Below, one piece after another: positions 1-7,449 of a DNA stretch of 64,000 nt (position 1 is the first letter of the stretch; each line of letters opens with the position of its first letter). Origin of the DNA: a virus. The stretch spans positions 1 through 64,000 of IMG/VR virus record IMGVR_UViG_3300042392_001228; one strand, written 5' to 3'. Below the pieces are notes generated by a model. The model worked only from the letters and a program-made list of their open reading frames with translations, ran no database searches and had not been told where the DNA came from. A program made the position numbers and the translations under genes.

Positions 1-531
1 CTTTTCAATCTTATCCTGTGTGGTTTTCCTTAAGTCATCAAACTTCGGTGAGTCTGACATGCGCTTCAGCAACCCCTCCTGGCGGCTTAGCTTCTCTCCT
101 ACCTCTTTCATTTTCTCGTTAATTACAGCCCAGTGCTCACCGGTTAGAGCCGCTTTGACTTTGCCCTTTGCACCCACCGTTTGAGTTCGCCCAGAGCTTT
201 CCACAATTTTTGATCCTTTCGGGAGCATACTCGCAAGTTGGCCGATTGCATCGTTCTCTCCCTTCTCTTCAGGGGTGCCCTTGCGGCAGGTCCCTCCGGT
301 ACCGTATGCGGTGCCATTGGGGCGGACGCAGCGAGTGTAGTCATAGTTCTCTATGTATTCTCCGCGAGCCTCACCGGATTTTGCAACAAATTGCTGCTCT
401 CCGCGACTCTTAACTCCCTCGGAAAAGTTTTGAAACTTCCCTGTGTCCGCAAGGTCTGACGTTTCGTAGCCTGCTTCACGCATCAGAGCGAGAAACTTTT
501 CGGCGGAGTCAGGGGTGAATGAGCCTTGCAT
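1..531 (-). CDS. Tagged effector-like protein, C-terminus off the window
   Basis: The frame is open from an ATG at 531 to the left edge, so 177 codons are visible and the C-terminus is missing. It begins MQGSFTPDSAEKF, the short N-terminal peptide seen in several proteins here, and at about residues 64-90 carries the cysteine tag (TRCVRPNG, then YGTGGTCRKG). Between them is a serine/glycine-rich insert that the sister proteins lack. The region after the tag is lysine-rich and probably helical, and no catalytic domain is visible before the edge. It has its own GGGTAAAA motif 22 nt upstream. The function is unknown; I infer a virion-associated cargo protein from the shared tag. Confidence 0.8.
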   Translation of the reverse strand, partial: MQGSFTPDSAEKFLALMREAGYETSDLADTGKFQNFSEGVKSRGEQQFVAKSGEARGEYIENYDYTRCVRPNGTAYGTGGTCRKGTPEEKGENDAIGQLASMLPKGSKIVESSGRTQTVGAKGKVKAALTGEHWAVINEKMKEVGEKLSRQEGLLKRMSDSPKFDDLRKTTQDKIEK

Positions 532-591
532 ACGATTTACCGTGTATGCCTTATTTTACCCTGTTTGCTTCGCAGGCGTAAAGGGGCGGTT
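521..591 (-). repeat. Start/promoter cassette, copy 1
   Basis: This stretch covers the first codons, leader and GGGTAAAA motif of the partial gene at the left edge. It matches 1546-1617 with about five differences, including one single-base gap, so a whole expression cassette has been duplicated. Confidence 0.8.
554..561 (-). promoter_or_regulatory. GGGTAAAA motif
   Basis: The motif reads GGGTAAAA on the minus strand, 22 nt before the ATG at 531. It lies inside a roughly 70-bp cassette that is repeated upstream of the next gene. Confidence 0.6.
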
Positions 592-598
592 AACCGCC
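585..598. repeat. Perfect 14-bp palindrome
   Basis: GGCGGTTAACCGCC lies between the stop of the ART gene (627) and the promoter motif at 554. It could be a weak hairpin terminator for that gene, but no long T-run follows, so it may instead be a protein-binding palindrome. Confidence 0.4.
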
Positions 599-626
599 TA
601 ATAAAGCTAGTGAAACGTAAAGCCAG

Positions 627-1556
627 TTATACCGCTTCAAGCTCAACAATAACATGCATTGGCATTTTCGATACTTTTTTCACTTTGAACGGCTGACCAC
701 GGGGTATAAGAACTTCCTCTTCCGATTTGGCCGCTGAACCTTTTCCCAAGTACACACCCCCGTGATCCCCCGAAATTTTCAAAGTAACTCCTACTGTATT
801 AAGCGCGGTGTTTATTGAAGAACCCTTTGCTGTAGCTTTGTTATACTCAATCGCCCTGTTACCGAAAACAGATCCATAAGACTCATTACTTCGTGCCCTA
901 TTCGCTGATGAAGATTGGACAGCAGGATCAGAATATATTCCTCCAACTTTGAAGTACTTGTCAACATCTGTGTAGGGAACTCGGATCCCTCTTTGAAGGT
1001 CTCCGCTATGTTTGGGGAGTTTTGCCATTGCAGACTGGAGGCCTACGATCGCCTCGTTTGCAATCAAAGGTCCACTCGTTACGCCTCCCACGCCCTTATA
1101 CGCCTTTTCAGTTGGTTTTCTCCCACGCATTAGGATGTTCATGGCAATATATCCGTTTTCGCTATAGTGCAAAATGGATCCCAGTTCCACTGCAGTAAGT
1201 TTGTGATCTTTCGCAAACTTTCGGTAGTGGTCTTGTTCGGACTTTGTGTACTTTTCTAAGAGACTAGAAAGTTTCTGTCGAGCTTTCTCACCTTTTGTAC
1301 TAGTATCTGGCTTGAACTCCCTCACCTTTGCAGTTGAACGACTCGGTGAAGAAGACTTTCTTGGGGGATGCTGCCCGGAATCTGGCTTAGCTGCTTGAGT
1401 CCCTTTCCTGCATTGCCCTGCTGTTCCGTACGCGTCGCCGTTAGGCTTTACACAGCGAACGAAGTCATAGTTCCATTCAGAGAAGGAAAACCCGTGAGTA
1501 TCTCTGAGGATCTCAGCGTAAGTAGAGAGTGCTTCGTCAGAGAAGGAGCCTTGCAT
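627..1556 (-). CDS. Tagged ADP-ribosyltransferase exoenzyme-like protein
   Basis: The protein has 309 aa. Residues 1-20 are the GSFSDEAL peptide, residues 30-52 the cysteine tag (VRCVKPNG and YGTAGQCRKG), and 55-95 a basic Ser/Lys linker. From about 100 it looks like an ADP-ribosyltransferase exoenzyme (VIP2/C3-type fold, PF03496-like): an N-lobe with YSENGYIAMN and a KLP segment, the arginine of LQRG (R189), an STS-like SSS (215-217), and an E-x-E turn (E279/E281) followed by LIPRGQPF. All three R-S-E elements are in the expected order. It would use NAD to modify a host protein; the target is unknown. T4 Alt is a known injected phage ART, and the tag suggests a comparable virion role here, which is inference. 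Confidence 0.75.
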   Translation of the reverse strand: MQGSFSDEALSTYAEILRDTHGFSFSEWNYDFVRCVKPNGDAYGTAGQCRKGTQAAKPDSGQHPPRKSSSPSRSTAKVREFKPDTSTKGEKARQKLSSLLEKYTKSEQDHYRKFAKDHKLTAVELGSILHYSENGYIAMNILMRGRKPTEKAYKGVGGVTSGPLIANEAIVGLQSAMAKLPKHSGDLQRGIRVPYTDVDKYFKVGGIYSDPAVQSSSANRARSNESYGSVFGNRAIEYNKATAKGSSINTALNTVGVTLKISGDHGGVYLGKGSAAKSEEEVLIPRGQPFKVKKVSKMPMHVIVELEAV

Positions 1557-1617
1557 ACGATTTACCGTGTATACTCTATTTTACCCTGTTTGCTACGCAG
1601 GCGTAAAGGGGGCGGTT
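1546..1617 (-). repeat. Start/promoter cassette, copy 2
   Basis: This is the partner of 521-591. It begins in the coding start of the ART gene and extends past the GGGTAAAA motif into the tail of the neighbouring open frame. Confidence 0.8.
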
Positions 1618-1909
1618 TACCCTCACCTTGATTCCCCCCTCCGCAACCACTCTTAATCTCCTCGGACCGCACCCACTCCTTCAACCCAGCAACGTACGCC
1701 CTTAGCAACTCAGCTTGTTGCAAGTTCTGGGGGCACCCCGTTCTAAGATGCAAGGACATGTGTCGGTCTATTGCATCTAGGCATGTTTTGATGACAGGGT
1801 TCCACGGTTCCCTGACTTTCGTGTTGTATGTTCTTTTCGTCTCGTCAAAGTCTTCCATTGCCTTGTTAACTACGTACTTAGTGTGGGAATCCGTTTCGTG
1901 AAGCAGCAA
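1562..1909 (-). CDS. Unknown protein, possibly truncated
   Basis: The open frame has 115 codons from a TTG at 1909, or 98 codons from the ATG at 1858. The middle part (EDFDETKRTYN to GLKEWVRSEE) is charged and coding-like, with two cysteines. The last roughly 18 codons are simply the duplicated promoter cassette of the downstream ART gene, so the original C-terminus may have been replaced when the cassette arrived. Upstream of the TTG the frame stays coding-like (including CDCAEPETKGRT) back to a TGA at 1964-1966, so the true start is uncertain and the 5' end may be decayed. No family recognised. Confidence 0.45.
   Translation of the reverse strand: MLLHETDSHTKYVVNKAMEDFDETKRTYNTKVREPWNPVIKTCLDAIDRHMSLHLRTGCPQNLQQAELLRAYVAGLKEWVRSEEIKSGCGGGNQGEGKPPPLRLRSKQGKIEYTR
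1579..1586 (-). promoter_or_regulatory. GGGTAAAA motif
   Basis: It lies 22 nt before the ATG at 1556, inside cassette copy 2 and inside the apparent 3' end of the open frame 1562-1909. Confidence 0.6.
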
Positions 1910-2035
1910 ATTTCCAAGGGTGCGACCTTTGGTTTCGGGCTCCGCACAGTCACAAATAGTCCGTCATTTGCCAGAATTCGTATACAAATAAGGAGTGGGA
2001 GCGCAAAGAGCCTAGTTCTTCTACCGCAAGCACAA

Positions 2036-2764
2036 TCAAACAACTTGGAGTGTGCGATTGTAGTACATTTTGCGGTCTTCAAGACCGTTGTAGCCGCCGT
2101 TAACTCTCCTGGTAACCTGCTCCACAGAAGGGTTTTTGTCACAAAGAGCATTCATTCCGTTGTTAAACCACCAGAATCCTGCCGAAGAGAACGGGTAATT
2201 ATCCGCAACGTAGTTCACACCTTGCATCACCTGAGGGTCTTTAGTAAAATTAGCAAAGTCTTGGTAGTTCGCACGCCCTGTCAATTGTATGTAGCCCGCA
2301 CCCTTGAAACGGGGGCCATCGCCCGGTTGTGTATTCCCCAGGTCTCTCCTACCTTCGTAGTCCCACCCCGAAGCAAGTTCTTTCTTCCAGCGGCCACCGC
2401 CGGACTCGTGAGCTGTTTGACTGAGAAAATGGCGAATTCGGGGCGGTGTTGTTATTCCGAAGTCCCCGAGGCACTTGTTTAGCTCGGACACTTCGGAGTC
2501 AGTGATTAGGGTAGGGGAGCATTGCCACACGTAGGCTAGAGTTTCCTTGGAAACATACTGCTTCGGTGAGGGGGCCACAGGTTGAGTGGGCGGAGTGTAG
2601 AGTTTACGGTACTTTTTCACCCAGGCTGCCTCATCTGTCAGCAATTCTGGTTGCTTTGCAAAAACTTGCTTAGCAAAGTCAAGGAAAGCAGCTTCTTGGT
2701 AAGGGTTGTCGCTTCTGCGGTAACGAACGAAATCGAGGAATTTTTCCGGTGTGAATTGTGGCAT
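2036..2764 (-). CDS. GH19 chitinase/lysozyme-like endolysin
   Basis: The protein has 242 aa. The C-terminal domain (about 75-242) matches glycoside hydrolase family 19: a catalytic HES at H119-E120, a second acid near E129, YEGRRDLGN, and the substrate-cleft stretch [18 protein letters not shown]. It should cleave peptidoglycan at lysis. The N-terminal 55 residues are a separate helical region starting [12 protein letters not shown], which resembles the FTPDSAEKF start of the tagged protein at 1-531. That may mean it also rides in the virion, though this is weak. A GGGTAAAA motif lies 27 nt upstream, and the leader contains an 8-bp tandem repeat. Confidence 0.85.
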   Translation of the reverse strand: MPQFTPEKFLDFVRYRRSDNPYQEAAFLDFAKQVFAKQPELLTDEAAWVKKYRKLYTPPTQPVAPSPKQYVSKETLAYVWQCSPTLITDSEVSELNKCLGDFGITTPPRIRHFLSQTAHESGGGRWKKELASGWDYEGRRDLGNTQPGDGPRFKGAGYIQLTGRANYQDFANFTKDPQVMQGVNYVADNYPFSSAGFWWFNNGMNALCDKNPSVEQVTRRVNGGYNGLEDRKMYYNRTLQVV

Positions 2765-2765
2765 T

Positions 2766-2789
2766 GTTACTTGGTTACTTGGTTACTAA
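2766..2789. repeat. Short tandem repeat in lysin leader
   Basis: Three tandem copies of an 8-bp unit close to GTTACTTG lie directly before the lysin ATG, filling the space between it and the promoter-like motif. The last copy is degenerate. Confidence 0.7.
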
Positions 2790-2791
2790 GG

Positions 2792-2799
2792 TTTTACCC
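2792..2799 (-). promoter_or_regulatory. GGGTAAAA motif
   Basis: It lies 27 nt before the endolysin ATG at 2764. Confidence 0.55.
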
Positions 2800-2820
2800 C
2801 CAGGCCCCCTAATAACTGTT

Positions 2821-3942
2821 TCACTGAGACTGTGCCCTGCGGATCCGTTGTGTTGCAATTTCCAGGTACTCAGGCTCTCGTTCAATTCCGATGAAGTCAA
2901 AACCCTCTAGTTCACACGCCATACCCGTAGAGCCTGACCCCATGAATGGATCGAGCACGATGCCACCGGGCGGGGTGACAAGGCGGCACAGGTAGCGCAT
3001 CAGATCTACCGGTTTCACTGTGGGGTGGATGTTACCCTCTCCCCTTTCGCGTTTACTTGCTTTGGGACAGTAAAAGAATCGAGCGGCGCTGCCGGTACTG
3101 CCTGACGGGAACAACCCCACCACCTCGTCGCTGCCGTCGTGGATCAGGTTGGCGGGCCAGCGGCCAAGAGTGTTTAGCTTCTCAATAGCAGCGTCTGCGG
3201 CTGCCTGCCTGCGGACTAATCCGTTTGGATCGTTTTTCCACGGACGATCCCACCCATCTGACGATCCACCTAAAATTGCTTTGCCGCTCATTTTGGGCAA
3301 AACGTCGTCCGTCCCCACCCTGCACCCATCCACATTCAGCGCCCCAGTGCCGTGCTCCAGCACGTTGGCGGCCACGGTGCCCGTCAGCGGCTTACGGGCC
3401 ATGGTGATCGGCTCCAGGGCGGGCTTTAGCGCAGTGCCCCAGCCGGCCCACTGCTGGGCTTCAGGGGTGGCGGGGGCGTCTCCTGCATGCTCGTGATAAC
3501 CGTTCGCCCTTGCTTTCCTCATCCAAGGCCGTTCGTCGAGTTCATTTGAAAATCCTTTTCCCGCCGTTGATCGGGGTGTCATAGGGGTTCTAACCACCTC
3601 CCGCTCAGCCCCCCTCGCCTTATCAATCGCCTTCGATACATCTAACGATTTCGGGAACCCCGACCCGTAGACCCAGGCGATCATGTCCCGAATCTCAAAG
3701 CCCGCATCCTCAATCCTTGCCGCCATCCGATGCTGGGTGCGCGTGCCAGCGAAGGCCAGCAAGTGCCCGCCAGGCTTCAACACCCGCAGGCACTCGGTCC
3801 ACACCTCAACCGTGGGCACGTTATAGTCCCATCGCTTGCACATGAAGGACAGGCCATAGGGCGGATCAGTCACCACTGAATCCACACTACTATCGGGCAT
3901 GGTTCGCAGCACGTCAAGGCAGTCGCCAAGTAAGAGAGTCAT
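2821..3942 (-). CDS. DNA methyltransferase (N6-adenine or N4-cytosine type)
   Basis: The protein has 373 aa. The catalytic motif IV DPPYG is near residue 26, the motif order places the specificity region in the middle, and the SAM-binding motif I (DPFMGSGSTG) is at about 333-342 near the C-terminus. That order is typical of beta-class amino-methyltransferases. The middle third is visibly richer in G+C than the flanking genes, which suggests recent acquisition. No restriction enzyme partner is visible beside it, so it is probably a solitary enzyme that marks phage or host DNA. A GGGTAAAA motif lies 50 nt upstream, implying the same expression class as the effectors. Confidence 0.9.
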   Translation of the reverse strand: MTLLLGDCLDVLRTMPDSSVDSVVTDPPYGLSFMCKRWDYNVPTVEVWTECLRVLKPGGHLLAFAGTRTQHRMAARIEDAGFEIRDMIAWVYGSGFPKSLDVSKAIDKARGAEREVVRTPMTPRSTAGKGFSNELDERPWMRKARANGYHEHAGDAPATPEAQQWAGWGTALKPALEPITMARKPLTGTVAANVLEHGTGALNVDGCRVGTDDVLPKMSGKAILGGSSDGWDRPWKNDPNGLVRRQAAADAAIEKLNTLGRWPANLIHDGSDEVVGLFPSGSTGSAARFFYCPKASKRERGEGNIHPTVKPVDLMRYLCRLVTPPGGIVLDPFMGSGSTGMACELEGFDFIGIEREPEYLEIATQRIRRAQSQ

Positions 3943-3992
3943 TCTTTAGTTGAGTATGTGTAGTTTGTTTTGAGCCTTTGAGGGGCATACGG

Positions 3993-4000
3993 TTTTACCC
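3993..4000 (-). promoter_or_regulatory. GGGTAAAA motif
   Basis: It lies 50 nt before the methyltransferase ATG at 3942, a longer spacing than most copies. Confidence 0.5.
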
Positions 4001-4050
4001 TCGGCCCCGTAAGAGGAGTCCCTGAGAGCACAAGGAAAGGTTCCCCCGGC

Positions 4051-4215
4051 CTATGTCTCAGCAGTATCCGTCTTGTACCTGTTAATGCCCCTGATGAAGG
4101 AGTCCATGTTGGTTGCTTTCTCGGCATCTTCGATGAACTTGCGCCTATCCTCGAAAAGGACCGGTTGAATAAGAACAGCGAGAATGCGGCTGATTGTAGG
4201 GTCGTTGATGTTCAT
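4051..4215 (-). CDS. Small protein overlapping the ART-like gene
   Basis: This is a 54-codon frame whose ATG overlaps the TGA of the upstream ART-like gene as ATGA, implying translational coupling. The product (MNINDPTISRILAVLI at the start, FIRGINRYKTD near the end) is mostly helical and acidic/basic mixed, without a signal peptide. Two kinase-fold effector genes in this window are followed in the same manner by small genes, but this product is not obviously similar to theirs. It could be a chaperone, immunity factor or unrelated small protein. Confidence 0.6.
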   Translation of the reverse strand: MNINDPTISRILAVLIQPVLFEDRRKFIEDAEKATNMDSFIRGINRYKTDTAET

Positions 4216-5588
4216 TCGTTTTCGTCGGGGATTTGTGAGTCCATGGCGGCAATGATTGCTCCACGGTTGAGAAGAACCAAATAGTCCTCCCCGTGTTGGG
4301 GGATCGTGTAAGCGTGTATTCCTAGTGCCGCTGCAGCTTCACCTAGGTCCCTATAGGTGTATCCGGTTTTTTCCTTTGCGTCCTTAACAGTCCTCTCAGC
4401 CCACTTCATTGCTTCGGTTCTTCTCTCAAAAAATGTTTCACCCTGGAATTGAACTATATTTGCGTCTTTACGAACGGCAAAGACGGTTATCTTGGATGAT
4501 ACGTTTTTAAGGTTCCCTGTATAAGCCGTGGCGGTTCTGATGGCTTTGTCCTCGCCCCCACCGTTATCACCTCGAAGTCCTTGAGAGTCGTCTTGAGCCG
4601 CTCCTGCAGAGTAAGACCCGTTACCATGTACCCCCCTTCCAGGGTAGTGAGTATCTCCCTCACTCCCCAACCCTTTGAATTGATCTGAAAATTCCTTGGA
4701 AGTAACACCACGATAGAAGATTAGAGGGGATCCGTCAGAGTTTGTTACAATGTCCTTTCGTTTTCGTAAATCGTCGACCGTTGCAACAAGCTCGGGCTTG
4801 GCGTTGAACCCTTGCCTCTTGTACAAAGAGGCTAGTGTTGGGGATGAGGGTAGTTCTGGAACTACTTTGTCTATCGGGGAGCTACTTCCCGGAGTCTTGT
4901 CATACTTAGGAGACTCTCTCAGTGCCGCTTCGTACGTCTTCGGGTCTCTACCCGGCAGCCTCCTCTCTCTCAGCTCCTTTTCCTTCTGATAAATCAACAG
5001 TCGAAGATTAATCAATCGGGCCTTATTTGCAACCGTGTCCAACTCCGGCGACTTAACCAGGGTTTGCATCATCCTGTAACTTCTTTTTATTTCCGCCACT
5101 GCTTTGGGACCTGACCCAACCCAATCGTATTCATCCTGCACCTTGGGGTTGTTTTCTGAGACTGCTTTCCTCAGCTCTTCCCTGCTGGTTTTCCTATCTC
5201 GCCCAGTCCCCTGCTTCACTAGCCGACCTTCAGGAGCTTTCTCCCCTTTGCTCTTGAGTAAACCCTCTAAAACTGCCCTTTGCTTTGGGGTTACGCGAGG
5301 GTCCTGGAGAACCTTCTTAAGGTCTTCAGCTCCCAACCCTTTTATTTTTTCGGTGAGCCTCATTCCCCCTGCTTTAGGGCCACGCTTTCCTTTTACTTGA
5401 CTCTCCTCTTTCGCCCCAATTTCTGTACCCTGCTTACACTTTCCTCGGCTACCATATATAGTGCCGTTCGGTCTTAAACAGCGAGTGAAGTCATGAGTGT
5501 CTCCATCGGAAAAGTTCAAAGGGTGCGTCTCGGCGATGAGAGCTTCGTACGCTTGGAGAGCTTCAAAGGAAAAAGAACCGGATACCAT
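4212..5588 (-). CDS. Tagged ADP-ribosyltransferase-like effector
   Basis: The protein has 458 aa from the ATG at 5588, chosen because it aligns the GSFSFEALQAYEALI peptide with the sister proteins; a TTG at 5618 is the only longer option. The cysteine tag is at residues 33-55 (TRCLRPNG, YGSRGKCKQG). Residues 76-111 form a helical module also present in the kinase-fold gene 7449-9026. The C-terminal 170 residues have FYRGV (R293), a glycine-rich HGNGSYSAG (321-329) and GEDYLVLLNRGAI (E434), an order consistent with an R-S-E ADP-ribosyltransferase, but the STS element is imperfect. The target is unknown. Confidence 0.6.
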   Translation of the reverse strand: MVSGSFSFEALQAYEALIAETHPLNFSDGDTHDFTRCLRPNGTIYGSRGKCKQGTEIGAKEESQVKGKRGPKAGGMRLTEKIKGLGAEDLKKVLQDPRVTPKQRAVLEGLLKSKGEKAPEGRLVKQGTGRDRKTSREELRKAVSENNPKVQDEYDWVGSGPKAVAEIKRSYRMMQTLVKSPELDTVANKARLINLRLLIYQKEKELRERRLPGRDPKTYEAALRESPKYDKTPGSSSPIDKVVPELPSSPTLASLYKRQGFNAKPELVATVDDLRKRKDIVTNSDGSPLIFYRGVTSKEFSDQFKGLGSEGDTHYPGRGVHGNGSYSAGAAQDDSQGLRGDNGGGEDKAIRTATAYTGNLKNVSSKITVFAVRKDANIVQFQGETFFERRTEAMKWAERTVKDAKEKTGYTYRDLGEAAAALGIHAYTIPQHGEDYLVLLNRGAIIAAMDSQIPDENE

Positions 5589-5605
5589 GTTTATACTCGT
5601 TGAAG

Positions 5606-6142
5606 TTACCCGTTGCAAACAGGCAATGTTGGCTTCCTTTCAGCTTGGCCGCCTTGCCGCCCCATTTCTTGAACTTGCTGCTGAGGCTGCTGGTCGAACG
5701 TTTGACCTTGCTGCTGTGCCGCTTGCTGCGCTTGCTGGGTGGCCTGAAGCTGCTCTGTGCTTCGAGGCTGGGGCCTCGGACGGCAGTTTTCCTCGTAGCT
5801 TGCCGAGAGTTCCTTGCCCTTTTGCCCCAACTCATCAAACATTGCCAGTCCTTTAAGATCGCTACGCGATCTTGGGCCTTGCTGGGGGTTTCCCTTCGAG
5901 ATAGAAACAGGGAAGATTGACTCTGAACTTTGCTCCTTTTGCTTACCCTCACTTCCTCTTTGTTTCCCCGGACGACTATCAATGTCCATGCCTTGTAAAC
6001 TTTGGGCGTGCGTAGTTTTGTTCTCTCTCGGAAGCTTCTCTGTGGTCTTGCCCGTCAAAAACTGCTGTTCCCACGGAGACTCGCCGTACAGCATTTCTTG
6101 TACGGCAGCTAGAGATTCGGTTGTAAATCCGGGGACGTTCAT
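5606..6142 (-). CDS. Gln-rich protein of the tagged cluster
   Basis: The protein has 178 aa. The start MNVPGFTTESLAAVQ resembles the GSF-type N-terminal peptide of its neighbours, but the cysteine tag is absent. The middle is charged and low in hydrophobics, and the last 60 residues are glutamine-rich (QQAQQAAQQQG) and likely disordered. No enzymatic motif is visible. Its position between two tagged genes suggests another packaged or structural accessory protein. Confidence 0.6.
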   Translation of the reverse strand: MNVPGFTTESLAAVQEMLYGESPWEQQFLTGKTTEKLPRENKTTHAQSLQGMDIDSRPGKQRGSEGKQKEQSSESIFPVSISKGNPQQGPRSRSDLKGLAMFDELGQKGKELSASYEENCRPRPQPRSTEQLQATQQAQQAAQQQGQTFDQQPQQQVQEMGRQGGQAERKPTLPVCNG

Positions 6143-6227
6143 TCTTACTAGTTCTTTTTCGATTGAATCTGAGTGGAAGTTAGCGTTCCGTGCTCCAGGG
6201 TACTCCCGCTCTTGCGGTGAGTTCTAC

Positions 6228-6794
6228 TCATCGCATTCTTCCACTAACTACTCCACCCTTAATACCCGACTCTACTCTTTTACGGAAAGAGTCTCTCTTT
6301 CTCTCTTCCGGGGTCATAGCCTCACGCTCTTTCGCTGCCTTGGTCCCAGCCTCGCTTCTACCCTCAAGTTTAAGCCTTTCTGCCATAGCCTTCTTTATGG
6401 CTAAGGCGTGGCCCTCTTTCACATCGGTTTCATCGTTGTCTATGGCTTTAATCACCGCCTTATGAATTGCCCCCAAGTGCTTCACTGACTCTGCCTTTGC
6501 GTAAATCTTGTTAAAGGTCTCGTCCGCGTCACTATTCCAGCTTATATTTCGTTTAGCGTCCTCTCTCGCTAGCTCCAGTTGTTCCGGCGTCATTGGGCCT
6601 AACCCACGGCTTTTTGTTAGGGCCACCTCTATTCCCTTGCGGCATTGTCCCGCCGTCCCATATGCGCTACCATCAGGTTTTACACATCGAGTGAAGTCGT
6701 ACGATTCTCCCTCAGAGAAGTTCTGGGGGTATCTTTGAGAAACAAGTGCTTCGTAAGCTGAGAGGGCTTCACCGGAAAAGGAACCGTTTGTCAT
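6228..6794 (-). CDS. Tagged protein with helical C-terminus
   Basis: The protein has 188 aa. It starts MTNGSFSGEALSAYEAL and carries the cysteine tag at about residues 35-57 (TRCVKPDG, YGTAGQCRKG). The remaining roughly 130 residues are Lys/Glu/Ala-rich helices with no recognised catalytic motif, ending in a short Arg/Gly-rich tail. It is the shortest complete tagged protein in this block. A GGGTAAAG motif lies 20 nt upstream. Confidence 0.7.
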   Translation of the reverse strand: MTNGSFSGEALSAYEALVSQRYPQNFSEGESYDFTRCVKPDGSAYGTAGQCRKGIEVALTKSRGLGPMTPEQLELAREDAKRNISWNSDADETFNKIYAKAESVKHLGAIHKAVIKAIDNDETDVKEGHALAIKKAMAERLKLEGRSEAGTKAAKEREAMTPEERKRDSFRKRVESGIKGGVVSGRMR

Positions 6795-6814
6795 GGTAAT
6801 TCTCTTTAAGTGAC

Positions 6815-6821
6815 TTTACCC
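6815..6821 (-). promoter_or_regulatory. GGGTAAAG motif
   Basis: It lies 20 nt before the ATG at 6794. The extended sequence GGGTAAAGTCACT also occurs at the copy near 54646. Confidence 0.6.
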
Positions 6822-6860
6822 TACTTCCTTCCTATCAACAAGGCCAATAGCCGTCCAACC

Positions 6861-7178
6861 TTACCCCTGGCAAGAACCGTCGGGACGTCCACAAGTTACA
6901 AAGTCCAAGGCACCGCCAAGCATCGAAGCAACCTCCTGAGCAACCTCCTCGGAATAACCCATCGACGTTAGCCGCTCTGCATGATCCTTCGACTTTCCTG
7001 CCATTGAAAGTGCTATTGCAATGGCCTGATCTTGAGACTTAACAACCTTACCTTCTTTCCCCTTCTTTCCTCGTCCTGAATGCAACGGTTTCGGATCGCC
7101 GTGCTTCCACCGGTGCATCACTTGCCCCACTTCGTCTTTGTGGGCCGACATCGAGTGATCTTCAGGAAGCTTCGACAT
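6861..7178 (-). CDS. Small basic protein (DUF6496-like) with tag remnant
   Basis: The protein has 105 aa. Residues 1-60 show the pattern VMHRWKHG, then a Gly/Lys-rich stretch, then SQDQAIAIALSMAG, resembling a small phage family (DUF6496-like) of unknown role. The C-terminus ends DFVTCGRPDGSCQG, which recalls the RCVRPDG part of the cysteine tag at the opposite end of the protein. The motif GGGTAAAA lies 25 nt upstream. Confidence 0.6.
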   Translation of the reverse strand: MSKLPEDHSMSAHKDEVGQVMHRWKHGDPKPLHSGRGKKGKEGKVVKSQDQAIAIALSMAGKSKDHAERLTSMGYSEEVAQEVASMLGGALDFVTCGRPDGSCQG

Positions 7179-7203
7179 TTTACGTGAACCGGACTTACAG
7201 ATA

Positions 7204-7211
7204 TTTTACCC
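7204..7211 (-). promoter_or_regulatory. GGGTAAAA motif
   Basis: It lies 25 nt before the ATG at 7178. Confidence 0.55.
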
Positions 7212-7275
7212 TGCCTACTCTCTTTGTTATAGGCGGACTTACCCGTATGAACAGAGGGGGATCCCACCCGTGGGG

Positions 7276-7449
7276 CTAGAGGTAAGCCCCGCCTAAGAGC
7301 GCATCCTCACTTACATCCCCCTTCTCTCGCAGCTTCATTGCAGCTTCAAGGTACGGATTTGCGCCGTCACCAAGCTCGCCGCGTCTTTCCTTGTAACGAG
7401 ACATGAGCGCGATATACTGCGCGTCGTTTTTTCCTGTAGTCCCTTTCAT
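7276..7449 (-). CDS. Small partner of the tagged kinase-fold protein
   Basis: This is a 57-codon frame whose ATG overlaps the TAA of the kinase-fold gene (TAATG). The product contains YIALMSRYKERR, AAMKLREKGDVSEDA and a final GGAYL. The 53-codon gene at 45762-45923 has the matching pattern (YLDLMSLYKRVRR, TAMKLGKRGVSSEA) and overlaps the other kinase-fold gene in exactly the same way. That conserved pairing supports a functional two-gene module. A 6-bp hairpin (7272-7290) covers the stop codon. The biochemical role is unknown. Confidence 0.75.
   Translation of the reverse strand: MKGTTGKNDAQYIALMSRYKERRGELGDGANPYLEAAMKLREKGDVSEDALLGGAYL

Noticed and set aside
1870-2151. 93-codon minus-strand frame between the lysin and 1562-1909
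   Set aside because: It overlaps the end of the lysin gene for 116 nt and has an unlikely composition; more likely a shadow, although the correct reading of 1910-2035 is unclear.
3939-4127. 62-codon minus-strand frame overlapping 4051-4215
   Set aside because: It has low-complexity Pro/Thr/Arg composition and no link to the ART-like gene; the ATGA-coupled frame 4051-4215 is preferred.
5605-5611. GGGTAAC before the ART-like gene 4212-5588
   Set aside because: It is a weaker match and includes the stop codon of 5606-6142; coupling to the upstream gene is a simpler explanation.
6148-6231. 27-codon frame overlapping the stop of 6228-6794 as ATGA
   Set aside because: Short, compositionally random and without a homolog among the other small partner genes; kept out despite its suggestive position.
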